Assembly (NCBI RefSeq): GCF_010858045.1
Contig: NZ_JAAGVC010000046.1
Location: forward strand, 1 to 39,373
Direction: 5' to 3'
Length of the DNA: 39,373 nucleotides
From: Nocardia cyriacigeorgica
Lineage (GTDB): Bacteria > Actinomycetota > Actinomycetes > Mycobacteriales > Mycobacteriaceae
Made by a program: the position numbers and the translations under genes. This document shows positions 15,510 to 22,812 of this stretch, piece after piece; positions within the stretch are counted from its first letter, which is position 1, and every line of letters begins with the position of its first letter. Below the pieces are notes generated by a model, which saw only the letters and a list, made by a program, of their open reading frames with translations, was not told the origin of the DNA and did no database searches.

Positions 15510-17273
15510 TCAGATGTCGATGTCGAACAGGTTCGGCTCGCCGCGGGCGTAGCGATCGGCGTCCACCTGCCGCAACGGCTCCAGTTCCGGCGAGCGGTAC
15601 AGCGTGAAGGTGCGGCAACGCGGCGCCACCGAACCGGTCACGTCGAGCAGCGCGTTGACGGCGCTGCGAGCCGATTCGCTGGCACCTTCCATCGTGGCCA
15701 AGTCGATGTTGGTGCGTACATAGTCGCCGGCGAGGAAGAGGTTTTCCAACGCGCCGTGTGACTGCGGGCGCGAATTCCAGGACCCGGCGGTATTGATGAG
15801 CAGCGGGTCGGCATTGGCGTTGCGGCGCTGTTCGGCCTGCCAGGTGATGCCGGGATCGAGGAACCAGGAGTGCAGATCGGCGTCGCGCAGCACCTCGCCG
15901 CGGTCATTGAGGTGGGTGGTGATCTGCGCCCACGTCTCGCGGGCGATCTCCTCATGGGTGCATTCCTTGGCCGGTTTCCCGTAGAGGATGCCGGGGGTGT
16001 TCCAGTTGGAGATGTCCACGGACAGACAGTCGGCCACGGCGCCGTCACCGAATTCCGGAAGCTTGCGGGTCCAGAGCTGGTTCTGGCTGATCGAGGTGAT
16101 CGCCCACGGTGAATCGATATAGGCCGCGTGCCCGGTGACGATGTCGGGTGCGGTGCGCAGATAGAACTGGATGCCGTTCATCCAGTCGGTGTGCAGGCTG
16201 TCCATGGCGGCCAGTTCCGGGCGGACGGCGCGGATATCCGGCGACCAGAGGGCACGGGCGCGTTCGGCCGGCAACGCGACCACATAGTGGTCGGCCTCGA
16301 CGGTGCGCGCGGCCCCGGCGCCGTCGACGATGCGCGCGCCGCTGATCCGCCGGTCCCGCACGTCGAGCCCGCGCACCTCGGCGCCGAGTTCGAAGCGCAC
16401 GCCCAGCTCGCGCAGCCGCGCCACCCACGGATCGATCCACACGTGGTTGGTCGGTCCGTTCAGCACGCGATCCAGATCGCCGTCGTTGCCGATCTCGAGC
16501 GGGTTGCCGAGGAACTGCTCGCCCATATTGCCGATGGTGCGTGCGCTGGCCATATCCTCTTTTGCGGCGACCAGCAGGCTGGTGAGAGTCCGTGACAGCA
16601 ACGCCCGGAATTCGTGAGATCGCTTGTGCCCGTGGACGAAATCGCGCCACGACATATGTTCCCACTGGCCGAACCGGCGGGCGTCGCAACTGCTGAAGAA
16701 GACCAGCAGGCGGTTGGCGAAGAAGGCGCCCTCGGCCGGGGGCATCTTCAGCGTGGTCGCGATGGCGGCGCCCATGGTTTCCCGGAACGCCTGCGGGGTC
16801 GCGGTGGCCAGATGCGCGGCGCCGAGCGGGAGCCGGAAGTCGTCGCCGTCGCGTCGCGCGAAACGGGCCTGCGGTGCGGCGACGAGGTTGTTCCACACAC
16901 CATCGGGGTTGGAGCCGAACGGAATTCGACGCATGGTGTCGGGAATGTGGTGGTAGAAGCCGGGGAAGAAGCGGAAACCGTGCTCGCCGGGCAGGTCGGG
17001 GCGGCCATCGGTCCCCGTCCCCGGTACCCCGATGCTGCGCGCCTTGCCGCCCGGCGCCCTGCGCTCGTAGACGGTGACCTCGAAGCCGCGTTCGGCCAGC
17101 TCGTGCGCCGCCGTCAGCCCCGCGACCCCGCCGCCGAAGACCGCGACCCGCATACCGGGACCGGCCGCCGCGGATCTCGCCCCGAACGCCCCCGCCGACG
17201 CCACACCGACCCCCGCCGCGACCGCTCCGCGAAGCACCGCCCTCCGCGATACGGTCCACTGTTGTTTCGCCAT
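15510..17273 (-). CDS. Tat-exported FAD-dependent amine-oxidase-type oxidoreductase
   Basis: 587 residues. A twin-arginine signal (SRRAVLRG, residues 9-16, then an Ala/Gly-rich core) precedes the FAD dinucleotide-binding fold: VFGGGVAGLTAA at 45-56 and Glu70 at the end of strand two. Typical flavin amine oxidase/desaturase features follow (GEHGFRFFPGFYHHIPDTM; C-terminal NLFLAGDYVRTNIDLATMEG). Relatives are annotated as hydroxysqualene dehydroxylase-like or phytoene-desaturase-like enzymes, so action on an isoprenoid or polyene is possible. The Tat signal implies folding with FAD before export. No pathway partner is adjacent. Confidence 0.8.
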   Translation of the reverse strand: MAKQQWTVSRRAVLRGAVAAGVGVASAGAFGARSAAAGPGMRVAVFGGGVAGLTAAHELAERGFEVTVYERRAPGGKARSIGVPGTGTDGRPDLPGEHGFRFFPGFYHHIPDTMRRIPFGSNPDGVWNNLVAAPQARFARRDGDDFRLPLGAAHLATATPQAFRETMGAAIATTLKMPPAEGAFFANRLLVFFSSCDARRFGQWEHMSWRDFVHGHKRSHEFRALLSRTLTSLLVAAKEDMASARTIGNMGEQFLGNPLEIGNDGDLDRVLNGPTNHVWIDPWVARLRELGVRFELGAEVRGLDVRDRRISGARIVDGAGAARTVEADHYVVALPAERARALWSPDIRAVRPELAAMDSLHTDWMNGIQFYLRTAPDIVTGHAAYIDSPWAITSISQNQLWTRKLPEFGDGAVADCLSVDISNWNTPGILYGKPAKECTHEEIARETWAQITTHLNDRGEVLRDADLHSWFLDPGITWQAEQRRNANADPLLINTAGSWNSRPQSHGALENLFLAGDYVRTNIDLATMEGASESARSAVNALLDVTGSVAPRCRTFTLYRSPELEPLRQVDADRYARGEPNLFDIDI

Positions 17274-17491
17274 GCGCCGCTCTGCTGCCTAGCCTCGGGA
17301 CCTCACTGATTTCCGACCACTTTAAGCGCACGCCGCCAGGGCGGATGGGCGGGTTGCCGAAAGTGGCGGTGGGCTGCGTGAACGGTGCCGTGACGTGGCG
17401 CGGGCCGCATCATCTCCGGGGTGATCCGCAAGCTCGGCAGGCAGTGGCTCGAATGCAGGGCGAGCGGCTCGCGTCCAGCTCCGAGTGTCGG

Positions 17492-17836
17492 CTACCGCTG
17501 GGAGTCGGGTTGAAGATTCAGGCTCGTCGGCACCTGCGGTGACTGTCCGACCAGCACGTCCGCTGTCACCTGGTCTTGGGCGGCGAGAGTGTCGGCGGCC
17601 GTTTTCAGTGACTCCGCCATCTCGCCGAGGTTCCGCTCCAGCAGGGTGCGGCGGTCGTCGAGGTAGCTGGTGAACCGGGCGAAGGCGGCCACGGCGTCCC
17701 CCTTCCACGCCCCGTGGCTATCCGCGATCGCCTGATCGGTTTCACGCAATGCCGTGCCGGAGTCGGTGAACAACACGTCGAGCCGACCGGCGGCGGCACG
17801 CAAAACCTCGGGATCGACAGAAACCTGATCAGCCAT
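17492..17836 (-). CDS. EspC-like WXG protein, candidate type VII secretion target
   Basis: 114 residues, predicted as a helical hairpin with Trp-Lys-Gly at 44-46 (SHGAWKGDAVAAFARF) at the turn. This is the WXG signature of ESX-associated small proteins. Overall form (VSVDPEVLRAAAGRLDVLF start, LKTAADTLAAQDQ second helix) fits the EspC/DUF2580 'type VII secretion target' group. The ATG at 17836 sits behind GGGGGAAAT; the longer frame to 18103 runs under the divergent gene. No YxxxD/E export motif is obvious downstream of the hairpin. It is divergent from a hydrolase whose N-terminus also carries a WXG hairpin, suggesting a heterodimer. Confidence 0.72.
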   Translation of the reverse strand: MADQVSVDPEVLRAAAGRLDVLFTDSGTALRETDQAIADSHGAWKGDAVAAFARFTSYLDDRRTLLERNLGEMAESLKTAADTLAAQDQVTADVLVGQSPQVPTSLNLQPDSQR

Positions 17837-17927
17837 ATTTCCCCCTTGGCCTACTGAAATCGCCTGTCCCCGATACGATACCCGCGGACGCAGACGGCAC
17901 AAGTTACCGTTGGGGGGCGCCGGACCG

Positions 17928-19631
17928 ATGCTGTTACCCGATATCCGCTGGTGGAACGAGCTCGCGCTGGAGATGCTGGAAACATCTCTCTCCCAGCGCA
18001 TCACCACGATCGAAGACGCCGACAAACAGCTCGCCGATATCGGCAGACTGCCCGGCTGGGAAGGCGACGCCGCCGATGCAGCCCGCCGCCGCTTCGCCGA
18101 CACCTCTGATCAACTCACCGACGAAGCGGCCGCGCTCGGCGCCGTTCGAGCGTTGACCGCCCAGACCCGCGAGGCCGTCAAACACTTGAAGCAGACCCTC
18201 GCCACGATCGACCAGCGCGCCACCGAAGCCGGGCTGGAGGTCTGGGACCACGGCCACGTCACCATCGCCGACAAACCCGGAGCCCCCGACCCGGCATCGG
18301 TGGAAGCGCTCCGGCTCGAACTGATCGACGCCGCCCGCGCCGTCATGCGCCAGGCCGATGACATCGTCGCCGACGCCGCCGCTGTGCTCAACAAGGCCGC
18401 CAACGGGGAAATCACCGACAACGGCGCCACCGACGTCGTCGCCGCCTCCACCACCGGCGCCACCCAAGGCGGACTCACCGCCCTCGCCCCGCCGGAAAAC
18501 GGGACAGCGCGCGAGAACAATGCCTACTGGGACGCCCTCGATGACCGCCAACGCCGCGAAATCATCGAACAGCACCCCGAATGGATCGGAAACCGCGACG
18601 GAATCCCGTCGATGGCGCGCCATGAGGCCAATGTCAACCGGATCGATGATGAGCGGGCGCGGTTGACGCAGGAGCGGGACCGGTTGAAAGAGGAGCTCAA
18701 AGACGATCCGGGACCGCCGAAGAATCCGAACGCGCCGATACCGAACGCGGATAAGAAGGCTGAGCTGGCGCGAGTCGAAGCGAAGCTGACGGATCTCGAT
18801 TCGCTGGAACGGACGCTGGCCGACCATCCACTGGACCCGAACAACCCGGATACCGGTGCGCGATTGCTGCTGCTGGATATGCAATCCGGGGATAAGGGCA
18901 TGGCTGCTATTGCCATCGGGGACCCCGACAATGCGGACCACGTCTCGGTAACTGTGCCCGGGGTATCGACAACGATGCCATCGCTGGACGGCATGGCTCT
19001 CGAGGCGGTAGCTCTACAGCAGGAAGCCTTGAGCCAGTTAGACGAAGCGAAACGAGGCGGAGAGACGGTATCAACGATCGCCTGGCTCGGTTACGAACCG
19101 CCGCCTGAGCTCGGAGTGGATGCGGCGATGACAGGTCGCGCCGAGGCCGGAGCTCCGAAACTGGCGAGCTTCTTCGAAGGTCTAGATGCCGCTTCGAACA
19201 AGCCCGATCCGCATATCACCGCACTCGGTCACTCATACGGGTCCTATACGACCGCACTCGCACTTCAATCCCTCGGGCCGGACAGCCCGGTCGACGACGC
19301 GGTCTTCTACGGCTCGCCCGGTATCAACGCCGACGATGAGAGCGATCTCAATCTCCGACCGGGTCACGGATTCGTCATGCGCGCACCTGACGACCCGATC
19401 AGCTGGGCAGACGACTACGGTGTGTTCGGGCCGGATCCGGTGACGACGAACCTCGAACAACTGTCTACCCGGGAATTCACCACCCGAGATGGTGTCTACC
19501 GTGAGGACTCGAACGGTCACAGCGAGTACCCCCAATCGGGAGCGAATGGTCGTCTGCGCACCTCCGGATACAACATGGCCATCGTTCTCGCCGGTCTCAC
19601 CGGTGAAGACCCTCCATTGGAAGTGCGTTGA
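17928..19631 (+). CDS. WXG-fold plus alpha/beta hydrolase (DUF1023-like), candidate secreted effector
   Basis: 567 residues from the ATG at 17928; a TTG at 17910 would add six poor residues. N-terminal region: helical, with Trp-Glu-Gly at 44-46 (LPGWEGDAADAARRRF), an EspC/WXG-like hairpin. Middle: a strongly charged coiled coil around 235-305 (ARLTQERDRLKEELK). C-terminal alpha/beta hydrolase: nucleophile Ser436 in ALGHSYGSYTTALALQ, acid candidates Asp488/Asp489 in APDDPISW, and His531 in NGHSEYP. No signal peptide. The lipoprotein gene starts one base after its stop, so they form an operon. It is probably an esterase or lipase delivered by a type VII-like route; the substrate is unknown. Confidence 0.75.
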   Translation: MLLPDIRWWNELALEMLETSLSQRITTIEDADKQLADIGRLPGWEGDAADAARRRFADTSDQLTDEAAALGAVRALTAQTREAVKHLKQTLATIDQRATEAGLEVWDHGHVTIADKPGAPDPASVEALRLELIDAARAVMRQADDIVADAAAVLNKAANGEITDNGATDVVAASTTGATQGGLTALAPPENGTARENNAYWDALDDRQRREIIEQHPEWIGNRDGIPSMARHEANVNRIDDERARLTQERDRLKEELKDDPGPPKNPNAPIPNADKKAELARVEAKLTDLDSLERTLADHPLDPNNPDTGARLLLLDMQSGDKGMAAIAIGDPDNADHVSVTVPGVSTTMPSLDGMALEAVALQQEALSQLDEAKRGGETVSTIAWLGYEPPPELGVDAAMTGRAEAGAPKLASFFEGLDAASNKPDPHITALGHSYGSYTTALALQSLGPDSPVDDAVFYGSPGINADDESDLNLRPGHGFVMRAPDDPISWADDYGVFGPDPVTTNLEQLSTREFTTRDGVYREDSNGHSEYPQSGANGRLRTSGYNMAIVLAGLTGEDPPLEVR

Positions 19632-19632
19632 C

Positions 19633-20205
19633 ATGGCGATGAACAACGTTGCGCGCGTGTTGTTGTCGGTCGTGGTGATGGCAGTGCTCGGCGGGTGCGG
19701 TAGTAGCCTGGACGATTCCGAGCGCACACCCTCGCCGGAGCAGATCGCCCACGCCGAAGACATGATGCGAAAACTGCCGTCCGTTCAGGACACCGAAGCT
19801 CAGCTCATCGCACTGATCCGGCAGATCGCTGAGGCTGTTCGAAGCGTGGCACCCGGACTTGCCTGGGAAACCGAGGTCAACCGGGGGCAGAACACGTTGG
19901 GTTGCCCCGGGCCGTACTTGAAGACTGATGGCGTGTCGATGACCACCGATCGTCTCATCTCCTCGGTGCCGATCAGCGACACCGAATGGCCAAACGTGCT
20001 GCGTATGGCCCGGAGTATTGCCGCAGAGCAGGGCATTACATCGGTGACGATCATTGCCGACCAGCCGGGACGACACGATGTCACACTGCACTCGCCCGAT
20101 CACGGAAACGAAATCAGGCTCGGTACCCGCAAAGCGGCCTTGATCACGGGCGTGACCGGCTGCCGATTCCGCGCCGAAGACCTCCGAAACCCACCAGCGA
20201 AGTGA
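19633..20205 (+). CDS. LppA-like lipoprotein
   Basis: 190 residues. A lipoprotein signal with a hydrophobic core (VLLSVVVMAVLG) ends in the lipobox LGGC, Cys22 being the lipidated residue. The mature chain has Cys pairs likely to form disulfides (NTLGCPGPY; VTGCRFRAE) and resembles the mycobacterial LppA family, including the segment DTEWPNVLRMARSIAAEQG. It begins one base after the hydrolase stop. As in other toxin or effector loci, a lipoprotein next to a putative secreted hydrolase may be a surface partner or immunity protein; that is inference. Confidence 0.75.
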   Translation: MAMNNVARVLLSVVVMAVLGGCGSSLDDSERTPSPEQIAHAEDMMRKLPSVQDTEAQLIALIRQIAEAVRSVAPGLAWETEVNRGQNTLGCPGPYLKTDGVSMTTDRLISSVPISDTEWPNVLRMARSIAAEQGITSVTIIADQPGRHDVTLHSPDHGNEIRLGTRKAALITGVTGCRFRAEDLRNPPAK

Positions 20206-20313
20206 CCGGGCTCGCCCGCCAGATCACTGGGCCCGGCGCAGGGTGGAATCAGGCAAGCGGGCTTCGCGCCGACACAGCTCACGCCGACCCCGCAGCAGAC
20301 GCTCCGCGCGGTC

Positions 20314-20361
20314 TCAGCGCCCGTAATGCTGCCCCGCGTATCCGAAGTCGTCGCCGCCGAT
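20314..20361 (-). pseudogene. Remnant copy of the EspI-like ATPase C-terminus
   Basis: On the minus strand this encodes IGGDDFGYAGQHYGR and a stop. It closely mirrors the genuine end of the neighbouring ATPase (VADDFGYAAGQQPYGR, stop at 20432). The two DNA copies are offset by 118 bases and differ by small substitutions and indels. Nothing intact precedes the copy, so it looks like the last trace of a duplicated or recombined gene end. The rest of 20206-20431 shows no gene. Confidence 0.5.
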
Positions 20362-20431
20362 CAAGGCCGGAGCTCGGTGGTGATCAAGCCGGTGCGCCGC
20401 GCAGCGCACGGCTCGACCGCACCCGCTCGGC

Positions 20432-22645
20432 TCACCGCCCGTAAGGCTGCTGCCCCGCCGCGTACCCGAAGTCGTCGGCCACCATGGCCGCCAACTCCAA
20501 CAGCGCACGCCGGGTCGGCTTGCTCACCAATTCCAAGTCGATTTCCGCCCCCTCGGCGAGGTGGTCGTCGAACGGCACCACCTGCACCGCGCGGGTGCGG
20601 TCGAGGAACAGCTTGCGCAGCTGGTCGATATCGACCGAGGAGGCGCCGCGGCGAGAGGCGTTGACCACCACGACGGTTCGTTCCACCAGCTTGCTGTAGC
20701 CGTGGTGGTCGAGCCAGTCGAGGGTGGCCGAGGCGCTGCGGGCGCCGTCGATGGCGGGGGAGGTGACCAGGACCAGCGAGCTGGCCATATCGAGCACGCC
20801 GGCCATGGCCGAGTGCATCAGGCCGGTACCGCAGTCGGTCAGGATGATGTTGTAGAACGACTGCAGGATGCCGATGGCCTTGCGGTAATCGGCCTCGCTG
20901 AACGCTTCCGAGACGGCCGGATCCTGTTCACTGGCCAGCACTTCCAGCCGGCTCGGTGCCTGCGAGGTGTGCGCGCGGACATCGGAGTACCGGGTGATGT
21001 GCTGGTCTTCGAGCAGGTTGCGGACCGTGGAGCGGGTCTGCCGCGGCACCCGATGCGCGAGGGTGCCGAGGTCGGGGTTGGCGTCGATGGCGATCACCCG
21101 GTCACCGCGCAGCGAGGCGAAGGTGGAGCCGATGCCGACGGTGGTGGTGGTCTTGCCGACACCGCCCTTCAGCGAAAGGATCGCGATCCGGTAGTCGCCG
21201 CGCACCGGCTGGTTGACGCGCTCGACCAGGTCGGCGTGCACCACATCGGCAGCGGATTCACCTGGGTTGATGATGCCGCGGGAGGCCTTGTGCACGGCCC
21301 GGCGCCACCCGCTGCGCGGCGCCTTGCGGGCCCGCTTCAGCAGGTTCAGGTCGTTGACCGAATGGCCGGGCTGCCCGGGTTGCGGCATGTGCTGCGGCAC
21401 GAACGGCTGCTGCTGCGGCTGCCCGGGCTGCTGGGTCTGCGGCGGGCCGCCCTGCCAGTCCGGTGTCTGGTACTGGCCGGTGGCGGGGCCGCTCATGCCG
21501 GTCGGCGCGGACTGCTGCATGGGCGGCTGGTAGGTCTGCTGCGGCGCGACCGGCGGCGGGGCCCAGCTGTTGATGGCGCCGCCGAGCGGATCGCCGCCCT
21601 CGGGCATCGGATGGTGGTTGCTCTGTTCGGGTGCGGGCGGCGGAGCCTGGAACTGCTGCTCACCCTGCGGCGCGAAACCGCCGGGGGCGAACTGGCTCTG
21701 GCCCGCGCCGAACTGCTGGCCGGGCGGCTGCGAGAACTGGCCGGGGCCGCCCTGGTGCTCGAATTGCCCAGGGGCGGGCTGCTGCTCGAACTGCCCGCTG
21801 TTGTGCGGCGCGAATTGGCCCTGCGCCTGCGGCTCGAACCCGCCCTGGTTCGGTTGCTGATCGAACTGGCCGGGCGCGGGGGGCTCGAACTGGCCCTGGT
21901 TCGGCTGCTCGGGGAACGATCCGGGACCTGCCTGCGAGAACTGGCCCTGCCCTGAAGGATCGAACGGACCCGAGGGCGCGAACTGACCCGGCGGCGCGAA
22001 CGAACCCTGTTCCGGGAACTGACCCGGGGGCGCGAAGGAACCCTGTTCCGGGAATTGCCCGGGAGGTGCGAAAGTGCCCTGCTCGGGGAATTGCCCCGGA
22101 GGTGCGAAGGAGCCCTGCTCCGGGAATTGTCCAGGGGGCGCGAAGGAGCCCTGCTCGGGGAATTGACCAGGGGGCGCGAAGGAACCCTGCTCCGGGAATT
22201 GCCCGGGAGCTGGTTCGGGGAACTGGCCCGGCTGGGCGAACTGACCGCTGGTATGCGGTGCGGGCTGCCCCTGTTCGGAGAATTGGCTCGGCTGCGCGAA
22301 CTGACCGCTGCTGTGCGAAGAGAACTGTCCTGGCTGCGCGAACTCGCCACTGCTGTGCGGCTCGAACTGCCCTGGCGCCGAAGCGCCGGGGGCAGCGAAC
22401 TGGTCGGCGCCGAACGAGGATTCGTCGACCGAATACACCGACGTCGCGTCTGCGGCTCCGGCGCCGTTGCCCGATTCGGACTCCGGTGCCTCGCCCGCGG
22501 GGCTCGATTCGGCAGCCGCGGACTGCTCGGCTTCACCGGAGTCGGGCTGCGGCTGCTGCGTCGTGTCGGATTCGGTGGCGATTCCGGCATCCGCCGGATG
22601 ACTCTGCAGCCAGGGCGGAGAAGTCGGGTTGTCGTTGTCTGTCAC
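20432..22645 (-). CDS. EspI-like MinD/ParA-type ATPase with Gln/Pro-rich repeat region
   Basis: 737 residues. Residues 1-90: acidic, disordered. Residues 90-440: low-complexity Gln/Pro/Gly/Phe-rich region with recurring GQF units, including six 12-residue repeats PEQGSFAPPGQF (151-222). C-terminal 280 residues: SIMIBI ATPase with the deviant Walker A KGGVGKTTT at 493-501, followed by IAIDANPDLGTLAHRV and LVLVTSPAIDGARSASATLDWL. This layout is that of mycobacterial EspI (Rv3876) and related ESX-associated ATPases, where a Pro-rich region precedes a MinD-like domain. GTG start behind GGGGGAACT, like the leader of the WXG gene at 17836. The role is probably regulation or assembly of secretion, by analogy. 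Confidence 0.75.
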   Translation of the reverse strand: MTDNDNPTSPPWLQSHPADAGIATESDTTQQPQPDSGEAEQSAAAESSPAGEAPESESGNGAGAADATSVYSVDESSFGADQFAAPGASAPGQFEPHSSGEFAQPGQFSSHSSGQFAQPSQFSEQGQPAPHTSGQFAQPGQFPEPAPGQFPEQGSFAPPGQFPEQGSFAPPGQFPEQGSFAPPGQFPEQGTFAPPGQFPEQGSFAPPGQFPEQGSFAPPGQFAPSGPFDPSGQGQFSQAGPGSFPEQPNQGQFEPPAPGQFDQQPNQGGFEPQAQGQFAPHNSGQFEQQPAPGQFEHQGGPGQFSQPPGQQFGAGQSQFAPGGFAPQGEQQFQAPPPAPEQSNHHPMPEGGDPLGGAINSWAPPPVAPQQTYQPPMQQSAPTGMSGPATGQYQTPDWQGGPPQTQQPGQPQQQPFVPQHMPQPGQPGHSVNDLNLLKRARKAPRSGWRRAVHKASRGIINPGESAADVVHADLVERVNQPVRGDYRIAILSLKGGVGKTTTTVGIGSTFASLRGDRVIAIDANPDLGTLAHRVPRQTRSTVRNLLEDQHITRYSDVRAHTSQAPSRLEVLASEQDPAVSEAFSEADYRKAIGILQSFYNIILTDCGTGLMHSAMAGVLDMASSLVLVTSPAIDGARSASATLDWLDHHGYSKLVERTVVVVNASRRGASSVDIDQLRKLFLDRTRAVQVVPFDDHLAEGAEIDLELVSKPTRRALLELAAMVADDFGYAAGQQPYGR
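21980..22195 (-). repeat. Six tandem 36-bp coding repeats
   Basis: Six in-frame units encode PEQGSFAPPGQF, the fourth with Thr for Ser. At DNA level the units differ mainly at third positions, so they are older than a fresh slippage tract but are still candidates for length variation between strains. Imperfect relatives extend on both sides. Confidence 0.9.
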
Positions 22646-22764
22646 AGTTCCCCCATCTGCTCGGGATGTCGAGCAGAGAGCTCGGTGGCGCAGTTGCGGG
22701 TCAACGCTAGCAGGTGAGTTCGGCCCCGTGCATGCCGTGGCTTACCAGGTCCGAGACGGCACCG

Positions 22765-22802
22765 GCGCGGTCCGGACCGGCACAGAGCCGTCCGGACCGC
22801 GC
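22765..22802 (-). terminator. Hairpin downstream of leuA
   Basis: Perfect 13-bp inverted repeat (GCGCGGTCCGGAC and its complement) with a 12-base loop, beginning 11 bases past the leuA stop. There is no U-tract. It separates leuA from the ATPase gene on the same strand. Confidence 0.6.
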
Positions 22803-22812
22803 CGATTGCCGC

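Noticed and set aside
21980..22195. CRISPR-like regular repeat
   Set aside because: Units are contiguous 36-mers with no spacers and encode an in-frame peptide repeat.
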